From positions 208,710-272,709 of the forward strand of contig ML769424.1 in NCBI GenBank assembly GCA_009733575.1: DNA of 64,000 nucleotides, read 5' to 3'. The stretch's first letter is position 1; the number at the start of each line of letters is the position of its first letter. This DNA is from Gymnopus androsaceus JB14. Lineage: Eukaryota; Basidiomycota; Agaricomycetes; Agaricales; Omphalotaceae. Shown piece after piece: positions 48,516-60,380 of the stretch. Under the pieces are notes generated by a model. That model did no database searches and was not told the DNA's origin. It was given only the letters and a program-made list of their open reading frames with translations. Made by a program: the position numbers and the translations under genes.

Positions 48516-49788
48516 TTACTCGAAGTCTTTTTCCTGAGCGAGCTTCATTAGCAGTGGCAGGTTGTCAGATACGTGAGTACATACCGTCACCTCTGCAAAT
48601 CCAAATGCAACTACACGGGCACTACATCGAGGAAGCAGTTTTTGCAATATTTGAACATCCGGGTATCTTTCGCGGCTTTGTCTCGAGTTCATGAGCACCA
48701 TGAGCTCCTTGAGATTCGGATAGCTGGATCTGTTGGTGATACACCGATCAATTAGAAATAGCGGGGACTCCGATTCGTTCAAAAATTCAGGATCCAGGTC
48801 CGTCGAAGTTTGCCATATAAGGGTTATGCATTCAAGTGACGGACAACTTATGTTGGCGATGAGCGATATGTCGATTGTCTCGGAAGGAATGCACAGGTAT
48901 TTGAGAACAGGTAAAGTTATTGGTGGTTGGCTTTCTGTGTCTGTAAATCTTTCGTCAAAATACAAGTTATCATGTAAAAATTTCGTTAAACGAACCACCC
49001 AAGATCCTTGAGGCTGAAGTAAACGTCAAGCTCTCTAGTGTACCGCTTACCCTGCGCATGACATGTTTCGCAGCGCGATACGTACTAACACTCAATTCCC
49101 GAAGATGAGTGAGGTCGACCGGAGACTGAGGGTGAAAAGTCCATTCCAAGTCTTCGAGACTGGCACGGAAGCTTCCTAACTCCGTGACGTTCCTCAAGTC
49201 CAAGGCCCGCACCTGCGGTCGCCTCTCGTTTTGGGGAGTTAGCGTATTCAGGATCGGGATGAACGGAGAGGGTTTTACAACTGGACCTGAAAACGGTGCA
49301 AAGTACCGTAAGCGTCGAAGCAGGGGAAGATTTCCGAACGCTTGCAGCATAAGGAAATGCTCCTGCGTTCTGAGCGAGACGTTTGTGTGGAATGAAACGT
49401 GTTCTAACGTTTGGAGTCGAGGAAGGATTTTTGTGAATGAGGGAATGGTCGGGATGGTGGCGTAAAGGACTGAGAGGCTCCTGATTTCTGGTAGGAGGGC
49501 TGAGGGAACATAAGACACAACACATAGAGACCGTACGAGGGATCTGAGCAACGGATTTGTATCTAATGTGTGGCACAGAATGGCACTACGTGCAGCGTAA
49601 GCCATCTTGTTTGTCGCTTTGCGCACATCAATGTGCTCGTACAAACGACCTAGGGCGGGTGAGGCCCACACCCGACAAACTAACACACATTCAGCGAGCT
49701 CCCAGGGTGCTAAAGTAGAGAAAATAGCACGGAGAAGCTCGTGTGGTGAATTTTGGATGGTCAGATTATTTGAAGACATCCTGAACAA
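48516..49788 (-). CDS. F-box protein with LRR-like C-terminus, one frame break
   Basis: The N-terminus carries an F-box (NSPHELLRAIFSTLAPWELA, then VCRVWASPALGRLYEHIDV), the Skp1-binding part of an SCF ubiquitin ligase substrate adaptor. Leucine-rich stretches follow. The first frame ends at 48970; the second, starting about 49010, continues the same kind of protein (QPQGSWVVRLTKFL...) to the stop at 48516. The two overlap in frame register by one base: removing one A in GTTTACTTCAG near 49018-49022 joins SLTF to LQPQGSW. No intron fits. The gene is either recently broken or has an assembly error there. Confidence 0.7.
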
Positions 49789-50132
49789 AGTGAAGGGAGC
49801 AGGACTCTTTTCGTAGTTTTAACTACTGTGAGAGAAGTATGGTGGGCTAAATGCGGTCTATCCCTTGTTATGAAAGGGAAGATCATAAACGTGGGGCGCT
49901 GTTCATGAATGACAGGCCAAAGAGTGCATATCTGAATGAAAATTTCCCAGACAATCGAAACAAAGACCAATAGGCACCCCAGGTCCTTTCCGTTGATCTT
50001 GAGAAACGAGAACACATTTTAGGTGCATGACTCGGAGCGCGGTATTTGGTTCAAAACTTCATAACGAAATATCGGAAACATTCTGTGTAGAGTAAGTATA
50101 CAATGAACCAGCCCAATGGCTCTCCATTCAAT

Positions 50133-52121
50133 TCATGCTGCGTTAGACAGACGGTTTCTGATGATTTTTGCAACTGTAGGTCCATGAACTGGTATTTCAG
50201 AGCCCTGAAATCCGTCAGGATAAGTGATACCCTATCGAACCTTCAGCAATTGAAGGAAAGTCTTTCACCCAAGTCGCGCACCTCGTGGGTTGTACCTTTC
50301 GGATATGTAAGAGCTGTATCATTCCAGACAGCGTAGTGCTTGAAGGGGAAATCTCAGGATCAGATGCCAAAATAGAAAGTGCGGATAAGGCCACGAAAAT
50401 CAAGAACGAACCTGATGTCCCATGTTACGGGCTGCGACGGGAAGGCTTATTAACTGGATCCCAGAATGTTATAACAGAACGTACCAAGGATCTCGTAGTC
50501 ATAGACGTACCCTGGTCAAAGAGTTCAATATTTCCGGTTAAACAGACGCGCCGGAAGCTCTACTCACCACCAGGAATCAGAATTTCGATGACAGTTGATT
50601 GAGCAGATGAGGGCATCCACAGCTGGTGCTGCATTCACCAAACATTCACCACATCAAATTCGGATCAAGACCCCACAAAGGCCCATAAAACGCAAAAACG
50701 CACAGTCAGTCCGTTCCCGTGGACGCCCACCATGATCTACAGCCAGTTTTGTTATAGTATATGTACCGTAAATGCGGATATCCACTCACTGTTGTGCTAG
50801 ATGCAAGCTCAATCTGCTCTTTCAAGGTCATATGCTCCATGACTGGAATGCGAACATCACACAAGCCCTCCTCCTCTAGCTGTTTGAGGGCATCGACGAG
50901 TCCTTCATGTGCTTCAGTAGTCAACCGCCTGCCAGCGCTTTGACGAGACACGTATGTGACTACAGGTTTTCTCCCGGCGTCATGATCAGAATTACGAGAT
51001 TCAACATTTCCAAGGAAATTCCCCAAAACCGTCTTCCTTAAAGGCTCCCAAAACCCTTCCGGGACAGGAAGCTCCATTGTCGACGCGATCATTTTGAACC
51101 AACGACCGCTTAATGAGCTGTGAAACACAACGCATAATCAGTCAATGATCCAAGTGCCGAATTCTAGGACGTACTGCCTATGAGCGGCCTCCCTACTCAC
51201 CAGAGCGGCCCGAGTGAAAACAACGGTTTGGTCGAGGAGAATGAAGTCGTTCCAGAGGCCGGAGGTCTCTATTGATACCGTCGGACATGCAGCACGCATC
51301 AACGGGCCATCGATACCCGCTGGATCCCTCCAGCGTCCCGGTTCAACGAACTGGGAAATTCAGAATGGCATGAGTCATGATATTTTAAAGTTATCCTTGC
51401 GCATACCGGCAAGAAGAATCGCTTTGGGAATGGAAGCGACGCCAACTGCCCGTCCATGCCAGTAATGCCCAACAAGGAATAAACCCTCCAAAAACCTAGG
51501 ATGATTTCACCAAACCAATGATAGTAGTGCTGACGAAAAGCCCATTTCGATTACCAAGCGTTCAAGGAATAAGTATATTAATTGCTCACTGTTATGAACT
51601 GTCGCGAATCATAGATAACCACCGTTAATTCGTCAAGCCGAATAGGTGAATCACCTAAAATTTCCACTGCTCTGGAGGGATCAATGAACGCCAGGTGCTA
51701 CATAGGGTACAAATCAGCGGAGATGAAAAATTAAACTTGAGGGACATACCGAATCATTGGCTGTTAGGTCAAACCCCACTCCTCGGTCTAGAGGTACAGC
51801 TAGTAAAGCATCCAGAGATGGAAAGCGAGAGCGATCGGCGGTCACCACATAAAACGTCCCATTCCGCAGATAGAGATTGTCGAAAATCGAATAGCCATAG
51901 CTATGGGCCCCTCCAGGTATTCTCGTGCTTGGAATTTGACTGTGATCATGAGGGAGGTCGTAAGCGTAGGGGTTAGGGCCTGATATCTCTGGAGGAATCA
52001 CCCCAGCCTCAGAAGGAGAGAGAACCGATGGGGTGGAAGAGAATGATGATAGTAGGATAAAGCAGCCAGCTGTTGCTAATGCAGCAAATAAGACATGACG
52101 GGGTCGTGCTACTATGACCAT
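50133..52121 (-). CDS. GT61-family (DUF563) glycosyltransferase, 467 aa
   Basis: Model: complement(50133-50231, 50282-50338, 50412-50431, 50485-50511, 50568-50628, 50704-50736, 50790-51117, 51175-51350, 51407-51529, 51590-51697, 51750-52121); all 11 exons in phase. It is the paralog of 35454-37465: TM anchor HVLFAALATAGCFILLSS, FDNLYLRNGTFYVVTADRS, HYYHWFGEIILGFWRVYS, VGVHGNGLTHQLWMPSS, HYAVWNDTALTYP and EIPVHGPTV. It is predicted to work in the Golgi on glycan xylosylation or a similar transfer. Start 52121 puts the membrane anchor about 10 residues in; longer upstream frames exist, but they would place it far inside. Confidence 0.9.
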
Positions 52122-52426
52122 GGTACGAGGGTGGGCAGCTGCTGGTAAGATAAAGAGTCCGTGGGACAAGGCCCGAATTAAAGCGACAGGAGAATGTTCG
52201 TTCCTAAACTTGAGCTTTAGCCTTTTTAATGATACCTTCATGCTCGAAAGGGCTGTTCGACTATCGCCGCACAGTATCCGAAGGTTTGTCAGAACACAGA
52301 TTCCGAAACATCCCCTATAATACACACATCCTAGATGTGTGGATCGTCAGTGTATCATATCAGCCTGCAACTACTTTGCTGGCAATGCGTAGGCCGTGGT
52401 TCCTTGGTTGCCTGTTGGAGAGACAC

Positions 52427-54025
52427 TTACTCCGAGTCAAAATCCGGTACAGGTAAAGGTAACGTGAGCGTTGTTCTGTTTGAATGCTGTAGAGGAATAG
52501 ACAGCCTAGAATCTCTCAAATTTAGTATCAACCGCGACATCATTACGGAAGAGATTCTAAGTCCCCAAATCAGTAAACTGGTACATTATTAGGGGAAACG
52601 CTCACGCATTGGTGAAAGTGGTCCACACTCCTCGTGTTTGAGACTAAAGTATGTAAAAAAAAACGTTTAAACAACATCTCAAGTCGATGCATTAAAACCT
52701 ACATTGCCCAACTGAAAGGTACGCAAGTCAGCTGAGATGGCAAGACGATGCCGCTACACGAACTCACCAGAAAGGTCAATATGTTTGCCATGGCGGAGAG
52801 ACTCATCACCCTATGACATTGAAGGGTGCATTAGTCGACAACATGATCAGTGGCGTAACATGGCGCACCCGAAATAAATCGTACCTGCCGACAGTGGCAA
52901 GTGAATTGAGATTCATCATGCATGAGAGTCAAGTATGTATAAACATACCGTCGCGCATAAGGACAGAGAGAAGAGTCACACGGCCATTCCGTTGAAGGTT
53001 CAAAGTCTTGTACAACGTCAAGGAGAATACCAGAGCGTCGTAGAAAAGCATTCCCCCCCAAACTGCGGCTAGACCTACAAACGCACGTCAGCCCAATGAA
53101 TCCTTCGGAAGGAAAGGCTTTTTACACAATGCACTACATAGTACAGGAAGTCAGAAAAAAATAATGAATAGAAGAAGGGTATTTACTCTGGTCGACTGAG
53201 CTGCGATGTGCAAAGTTGGACATGATCCAAGACTGGTAACAGGTCCGAATCATCGTTCCTGCCTAATACAAGGACCACCTATGTACATATACTGAGTAAA
53301 AAGCCAAATTGACTCGCAAAGCTTGAAGCACGACGTACAATACCAAAGAGTACCGCAACTAGTCCGACAACTAGCAACGTCACTAGAATCTTGACACTAC
53401 GCTCATAGAGAGCGTACGTGCGTAGTAAGAGCAAAGCTGAGTAAAACAAACACAGTCAATCGAATGAATCATACAAAAAGGACTAGAATAAGTATACCGC
53501 CGATGAGAACTTGAAGGACTAGAGCATAGTATTGATGATAAGTTTGGAAACGTCGACAGCTACTCGAGTACAGGTTCAGGATTGGGCTCGCGGAAGATGT
53601 TTCTTTATACGCACATCTAATAAGATTTGGATAAGCAGAAGAAGGAAGCAAGCTAACCAGCGAACAACTCACTTTGACATCGCTCACTAAGAACACCGAT
53701 ATCATCACCGGGATGGACCCAAGCAGGCTGAGATACCGACTCAGGTAGAACAAAACTGGGGCACAAGCAAATGAGGGATACATCCAGAAGAGGTTCACCT
53801 CTCTTCCTAGCGTGAGGAAGTAATCATAGTAAAGCATTGCTGAAAAGCGGAAGTGTGAAACACAAATAACAGACAAAAGAACATTCCCCACTGAAAGATC
53901 CCAGGTAGATACCAAGATATGGGTTCCTGTGGACCCAATCGTAGTGGTTAGTAAAACAGCTAACGAACAACAAAAGGCAAGTACTTACATCTGGTCTGTG
54001 TTAACGAAGAGAAAACTGGGTCCAT
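52427..54025 (-). CDS. DUF6533 multi-pass membrane protein, some junctions unresolved
   Basis: The DUF6533 motif is AMLYYDYFLTLGREVNLFW, after an exon reading NPYLGIYLGSFS. Later helices: YYALVLQVLIG, ALLLLRTYALYERSVKILV, VGLVAVLFGI, GLAAVWGGMLFYDALVF (family WEGML box), ANILTFLL, and the end SRLILNLRDSRL...DFDSE. The 3' half closes well: 52427-52556, 52606-52643, a 9-nt exon 52703-52711, 52768-52810, 52869-52884, 52949-53074. Upstream, two joins do not keep phase: before 53074 (donor CCAGAGTAAAT seems to lack two bases) and between the first exons. It may be a gene with small errors or an early pseudogene. Such seven-helix proteins are abundant in agaricomycetes; the function is unknown. Confidence 0.65.
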
Positions 54026-54480
54026 AAGGGTTCGGAGTCAGAAAGACATGGAAACGCGTCGCAGATAAAACAGCAAGAACAGCAAGAACAGCATGAGAGT
54101 TACATTATATTTGGGCCTCAGTTGAATAGAGACCGTAACAGCCAATTGCGGTGGTGGGTATGGTTCAGATCACGTAGGCATTGCCGGCTGCATTATTAGC
54201 GGAGTTCCATCTCCCGTATCATAGACAATCACAGATGGTGAGTGAGAATAGAATCATAATGCATAGAAACCGATAGAGGCAAAGGTACATGCTTATCATT
54301 CCAAGTCCAGGTAGAGGATACTACGATAGTATAGTTGAAAGGAATGATATTAAAATGAGTGACAGTAGCACAGGGGCTAGATAAATGAAAAACGTTGAAA
54401 GGACGGCTCATGACAAACTATAAAGTGACCCAAAGAGAAGCGATAGGTAAAGATTTCAGGAAAATGTCGATCCAAGAAGC

Positions 54481-55265
54481 TTAGAGCAGATACATGCCCA
54501 CGATGGCTGCAGCGAAAGCAGTAGCGTAACCCATCGAGGCCTTGAGAGAGGCGCTATCGTTGGACTTGGAGGAGTCAGAGCTGGAGCCGGAGGTGGGAGA
54601 GGCGGAACTGCTACCAGCTGAGGTGCCAGATGCAGATGTAACTGTGGCACTGTCCACTGAAGTGGTAGAGGGGAAAGGACTATTAGCAGCTTTGATCTCG
54701 AACGGAGATGATTGGGCGTAAATCTAGAAAAAAAATTGCTTCAGGGAAACGCAGTATGAGAAGGGATGGAAACGCACGTCCGAGTCATTAATCGGGTTAG
54801 CGAGCTGAACTGTGTATCCAGTGCCAACTGGAAAGCCACCCATTTGATCTTGGGTTACCGTCAATGAACAATCGAAGTTGGCCTGCTGAGCAATACTGTT
54901 GCGACCAAAGTTAGGCTTTGTAACGGAAGAATTTTTGCAGAAATGGCTCACATGGCTTCGGCGGAGGCCATGTTGGGATTGTCGACACTACACATCGAAA
55001 TTAGGGACAATATGAGCAGATAGCTTTAGATGACTTACAGGACATTGAATGTTTGCACTTGAGACTCCTTGCAGTTCCAAACAAGCAAATTCGAGGTATT
55101 TGCGACTAGTAAATCCAACATTATTGAGGAGCTTAAGCTAGAGTATATCGACAACTTACCCCACCATTCATTACTTCCTCCAGGGCTCAAAACTTCAAGC
55201 TGTGCGGAAGCAACAGTGAAAAGAGCTGCGACGGCAGCGAGAGTGACAGGAAGACGAGCAATCAT
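54481..55265 (-). CDS. GPI-anchored KRE9/KNH-like surface protein, 189 aa (copy 1)
   Basis: Model: complement(54481-54723, 54778-54895, 54952-54987, 55039-55105, 55160-55265), all phases closing. Signal peptide MIARLPVTLAAVAALFTVASA, then the Ser/Thr-rich GPI-anchored N-terminal domain (PF10342-type): LEVLSPGGSNEWW, LLVWNCKESQVQTFNV, GYTVQLANPINDSD, QSSPFEIKA. A Ser/Thr/Gly-rich stalk follows, and a hydrophobic C-terminal GPI signal ending AFAAAIVGMYLL. The protein is expected on the cell surface or wall. Its tandem twin is at 55762-56514. Confidence 0.92.
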
Positions 55266-55761
55266 GGCTTTTGAGGGAGATGAAAGGAAATTTAGGAAAA
55301 GCGGAGGTCGAGGTTAAGAATCAAAAGGGACCAAGGGACACGAAAATTTGGCCATGTTTTATGTGTTACAACAAAGACTCGCCGTGATGGCCGCCGCCAA
55401 GCCAGACAGACAGAACGTTTACTTACTGCAGACGTTCCAGTGCAGACGTTCAGGAGCTACAAAAGCTTGCAAGGCAGCTTGTTTCTTGAAGGATGTTCGT
55501 CCACACCAAATTTCTTCAATAAAGTCTTGAGTAAAAAATCTGTCAATGTAAGAAAGTCAAAAAGAACGTATTCTGCTTTTCAGTCCAAAGTCCAGGTAGA
55601 GGGTATAAACAATGCTATGATTGAAACGCTAATAAGAATGAGTGACAGGAGAAGGAGAGGTCATAATGAAGGTAAAGGTTCGTCGCGATCGTCTGCGCAG
55701 CGTCTGTCTCAGAAACGATATGTAAAATGTCAAGATGTTAGAAAGATGTCAATCCGATAAG

Positions 55762-56514
55762 CTAGAGCATGAACACGCCCGCGATGGCTCCGAAGAAAGC
55801 AGTGGCATATCCCATGGAGGACTTGAGCGAGACGCCGTCATTCGACTTGGAAGAGCTACTGGCAGAGGCAGAGCCACTGCTGGACGAAGTAGATGAAGGA
55901 CTTTCCGATACAGTGGTTGAAGGGTAGGCACTACCACTGGATTTGATCTCGAACGCAGAGGATTCGGCGTAGACCTAGAACATACTCACTCAGCAGATGT
56001 AACAACGAGATGCATAAAATACGCACGTCAGTGTTGTTCATTGGATTAGCAAACTGAACTGTGTATCCGTCCCCAGCAGGAAGACCTCCGTCTTGATTGG
56101 CAGTGACCAACAATGAACAGACGTAGTTTGGCTGCTGTGCGATACTATTTCGGCCAACAAATCAGTCCCCTAACTATGGATTTCTGAATGAAACGCTTAC
56201 ATGGCGAGAGCTGAGGCCATGTTGGGATTAGCAACACTACGCGGTGGAATTCGTTAGAAAAAATACAGTATAGGAGCCACGAATAACATACAGGATGGTG
56301 AACGTTTGTTCTTGAGACTCCTTACAGTTCCATGTGATCAAATTCTCGCTGTTTGCGACTACGAAATGATTATGACCTGAGAAGTTGGAGCAAAGAACGA
56401 AAACTTACCCCACCATTCGCCATCTCCTCCAGGACTCAGAACTTGAAGCTGGGCAGAAGCGACAGTGAAAAAAGCTGCAGCTGCAGCGAGAGTGAACGGA
56501 AAGCGAGCAAGCAT
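55762..56514 (-). CDS. GPI-anchored KRE9/KNH-like surface protein, 179 aa (copy 2)
   Basis: Model: complement(55762-55974, 56027-56144, 56201-56236, 56292-56358, 56409-56514). The first four exons have exactly the same sizes (106, 67, 36, 118 nt) and phases as the neighbouring copy at 54481-55265. Signal peptide MLARFPFTLAAAAAFFTVASA, domain start LQVLSPGGDGEWW, LITWNCKESQEQTF, GYTVQFANPMNNTD, then a shorter Ser-rich stalk and GPI signal ending FFGAIAGVFML. A tandem duplicate of the same gene, with the stalk ten residues shorter. Confidence 0.92.
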
Positions 56515-58159
56515 GGCTTTTGAAGCTGCCGACAAGAAGAGTAACGAAAGGTTGACGAAAGGAGCGAGTCAAGCCAAGAAAGCGAAACCCAAGACGGTTT
56601 GAGGTTGACGTTGTTTGGTCAGCGGCACGTTGTGTCCGCTCGCTTGCGGCCTGAAGCTTATTGAAGCAAGACCTCAACGCTAAGTACATAAAGGTTTGGC
56701 TTGTTAACCACATAAACCTTGAATTACATCTGGAAGGAGAACCATTCTCGAAGCGCTCTGATCGTTTCCCAGGTCAAACGCCTCTCAGGCTTTGCACGGT
56801 TTGGATCCTTGGAACAACATAGCTGAGATGCATTAGAGCAGGTAAGGTGAAGGTAAAAGAGAAACAACAAAAGTGGCGGTTCATTGCAATACAACTGCGG
56901 GATGATGCATCGCGGCAAAAATATCATTGGCGCATACGTCTTGCCAGTCGACCAAAGCGCCAATCTGGATTCTCTGTCGTAGGTTTTCTTCGAAAATTGG
57001 CGCCGATATCCATTGACCAAGTAAGCTTGCAGTCCAAGTATCTATCGCAGTTGCATCTTGTATCATCTGCCCATTTAGGTTACCTTTCACTACCTTGATC
57101 TGCGTTCAAGCAAGGATTCACATCGTACAAAATCCCTTTTCCAAAAGCAAAGCAAGTCTTCAATCTTCCGTCTCAGAGGTACTGCCAGTGGGATCAGATC
57201 CACTGCCGCTACTAGTATATGCACCATCATCCGCTTGATCTGGCTAAAATTTGGCAGGAGCAGGCCTGATCTTTGTAAAAATGTAGATGAAAGATCCAGT
57301 TTTGGCCTCGAAGGACGGATGGATACGTTGAAAGCCGAAGCTCCTGAACTTGAAGCAGCTTCGTCAGACGTCCTACTACGTGGAACCCTTCGACTCGCAT
57401 TACGAGCGCTCATCGGAGCGAAAAAACTCGGGCAGCTCGGGTTCTGGATCTGGATCTGAGGCGAGAGGTTAAGGAGGAGAAGGAGCCGGCGCTGTCTATC
57501 GACGGTGGTGGGAGTTGGCCTGGCAATCGCTATATATGGAAGAAGTTTTAGAAGTCCGGTTCGACAAACTAGCCTGAACATACACACTCTGTATCTCTTA
57601 TTTTGATCATCGGGCTCAGTGGATTTGGTTTCTACCTGGATTCTCGAGTATTATTTATTCAAATAATAAACGACACCATTGACTTTGATAACTTCATGCA
57701 ATCCATCGTAGCGATACCTAATTCCGAGTGGGAACTGAAATGAATAAATCAGAAAAGCGCAGAACATACCCTTCGCGAGGGGCGTATGGACTTTTCAACT
57801 TGTATCCTCGTATTACACGTTCTGTATTTTTGACATCTGCGTACAAATGATTTTCAGTTAGTGAATAGTATTGGTGAGCATCAGTGCACACTGTATACCC
57901 GCGAAGACTCGTTCAGTCCAAAACTCCAAGAATCCAAGATTGATCTGCTTTCTGTGTATTCAGTATTCGAAAGGCGCCTAATGCGAGCGAGAAGTAGCTC
58001 ATGATCACCTGAACCTCCGACCAACCGACTAATCTCAAGGAACAAACAAACTCCCATTGAATGATAATCGAACAAAAAGTATTAGGTACTTACTAAAAAT
58101 CATCTTGAAAAGAATGAAAAATAAGGTACATACAAGAACAGTTCGTTGATGTAGAAAAA
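56515..58159. other. Intergenic; one possible very small gene
   Basis: No convincing gene. On the minus strand, 57160-57243 and 57327-57413 join in phase across an 83-bp GT-AG intron to give 56 residues rich in Ser, Gly, Thr and Asp, ending SETED; this competes with a 165-codon frame at 57090-57587 that has no motif. A TATA-like TATATATAG lies about 110 bases upstream of that start. Confidence 0.3.
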
Positions 58160-59437
58160 CTAGTAGCTAGGAGGCGCCATGTAATGCGTCTCTAGTTGCC
58201 TCAGCTGTTCCACCTCTCTCCTCAACTCCGTAATCTCTCTCGATACGGGAGACAACTCTCTCTCGCCTCCACCGGCATCACCCCTAGTGTGCTGCGAAAA
58301 CGACGAGGGGAAGGTGGCATCACTTTGATTCCCTGCGCTTTGCATCACCCCTGAAGCCATCGCCATTGTTGGCATACTCGACATTGGAGCCTCGGGAAGT
58401 CTCCTTTTCGTACCCTGTTGGCCTTGCCTGAAGATTGGAGAGCTTATGTCGGTGCCCGACGTGGGTGAGCTTGATGAGGATACATGGGAGACATGTGTCG
58501 GTGCAGTTGCGTACGGTGGGACCATGAGCGGGGTGAGGATTACACCATTATTATTCCCATTGCCGTTGACCGGATTACCATTCCCTTGCTGCATGACGAC
58601 GTCCCGGAAATTTGGTTTTCTTTTGTATTCTCTACGAAGACGGAACCATAGTCCGAAGAATACCAGTGCTGCTAAGAATCCAAGGCCGCCAATAATACCA
58701 CCAGCGATAGCACCAGTGTTGTTGGTTTTAGTTGTGGTTGCGTCAACGGAAGGCGAAGTGGAAGCGGAATTGGAATTAGAAGTGGAAGGACAGGAAGTGC
58801 TGCATACAAAAAAATCACTTGATTAGGATCAGGATCAGGAAGAAAGAGTGGTAATTATGAACCTGGGTATTGTGCTCGACGATGTTGGACTGTGAGAAAT
58901 TTAGCGAACAGAGTAACCTAACAAAGAAGATTGGCTCACGTTGAACTCGCGCTTGAAGAAGAGGAAGAAGCATCAATTGGGGTGAATAGATTCCCAGTAT
59001 AAAACGGCTCGGAAGTGGCCGTCAAAGTGGTTTTGTTGCTTTTCAAATCCCCCGGTCAGCCTTCACAAGGATTCCAGGATATCTAATACGCACTATTCAA
59101 TCGCCTGTAGGAAGTGCGGTCTAATGGAAGAGAATGTTAACACTTAGCATCGACGACGCGTACGAGGACTTACCCTGCAACCTGAAAAGTAAAACTGACC
59201 GTGCCCGTCCCCGATAGAACTCCGCCAATTTGCGTTGTGCCGTTCGCGTATACATTGCGCAACAGCCAGTTTGAGGGATCATTCGATGCAGAGACATAAC
59301 TGATAGTTGTCGCTACATCGAGGGTAATCGTTTCTAAAGTGATTGTGAGTCCATTTGTGGGTTGGACGAGGTAGGTTGAGGTCGTAAAGGCCAGACTTTG
59401 AGAGAGCGACAGGACGCAAATATGAGCTGGAGTTTTC
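58160..59437 (-). CDS. Single-pass membrane protein with Ser-rich stalk (5' end unresolved)
   Basis: Exons with closing phases: 58160-58799, 58863-58889, 58940-59038, 59094-59120, 59174-59437. The extracellular part (STYLVQPTNGLTITLETITL..., NWLLRNVYANGTTQIGGVL) is beta-like, then a Ser/Thr stalk, a transmembrane helix AIAGGIIGGLGFLAALVFF with basic stop-transfer LWFRLRREYKRK, and a cytoplasmic tail with Ser/Pro/Gln-rich sequence and a short coiled coil (EITELRREVEQLRQLE). This layout is common in basidiomycete surface proteins of unknown role. The first exon is uncertain: an ATG at 59487 would need a 24-nt intron, and a 57-bp intron from upstream leaves no clear signal peptide. Confidence 0.7.
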
Positions 59438-60380
59438 CTAAAACAAGGGGAATGTACTCACAGCACGGAATATAGGAAGCCAAACATCCTACGATTGTCC
59501 GAATCCTTGGAATCTATAATGCTCTGCCCTTCTGCCAGAGCAAGCCCAAGAACGCCAATCGCCTAATGGCAGGTCAGAAAAGGAGTGGCGAAAGTTGGTC
59601 AAGAAACAAGGATCTGGTCAAGAAAGCGGAACAACGGCTGATTGGAGGAATAATTATCCGTGCAGTAAGATAAAAATCTTGAGCGTGGGTCCGGGTAAAA
59701 ATTTTGTAGGGTGAGCGACGCTCACCGTCGCCGTACATAGCGTCGCCAACGCCGATCGACGTTACACCACAAAGTAGCAGTTAGGATTGCAGTCGTTGCG
59801 AGGTCGCTGTGTGCTCCAATCGAGGAAAGGAATACTCTAATCGTTTCGAATTTCAGCTACTCCATCACCCATCAACTGAGGTTCGGATCCGGACGCAATA
59901 TATTATTGCAGGTTCATTGCATCGTGTCTCCTCATGTCATTGGAAATTTCAGCTCCAATTCATTGCTGGTCAGGAGCGCAGGTAGTCTCGGGAACACAGA
60001 CAAGGAAGGAAGGAAGGATTGACGTAGAAGACATTTTGCTCTAAGTTTGGCGGGATGAAATTGAGAGACAGGACCACAATAACCAACCACCAACATCGGT
60101 GAGACGTTGAAACCAGCAACCTATGCGATAAACACACTCCATATCGCGAATTTATGTTTATCGACGGTACCAGTGCAGAACGCGACAGGCGCCGGCTATT
60201 TGGTTCTGGTTTCAATTCATGAAGGGCAGTATATTACCTTGAATTATGTAAACGATAGACTAAGGGCAGTATATTACCTTGAATTATGTAAACGATAGAC
60301 TTTGAGTGGGATGTAAAGCAGCAATCGAGTATAGTAGATAAAACAAACAAACGGCGAAAGGATAACCCAACTTGCACAGT
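59438..60380. other. Intergenic with AAGG microsatellite and 40-bp tandem repeat
   Basis: No gene was recognised. A short (AAGG)n run lies near 60003-60018, and an exact 40-bp tandem duplication follows at 60222-60301. It lies between the DUF2235 gene's stop and the membrane protein's 5' side. Confidence 0.5.
60222..60301. repeat. Exact 40-bp tandem duplication (two units)
   Basis: Units 60222-60261 and 60262-60301 are identical, each beginning AAGGGCAGTATATTACC. Both lie just downstream of the DUF2235 gene's stop codon (minus strand, stop at 60381-60383). Confidence 0.95.

Noticed and set aside
57090..57587. 165-codon minus-strand open frame
   Set aside because: No motif, unusual composition and conflict with a better two-exon reading; kept only as a note.
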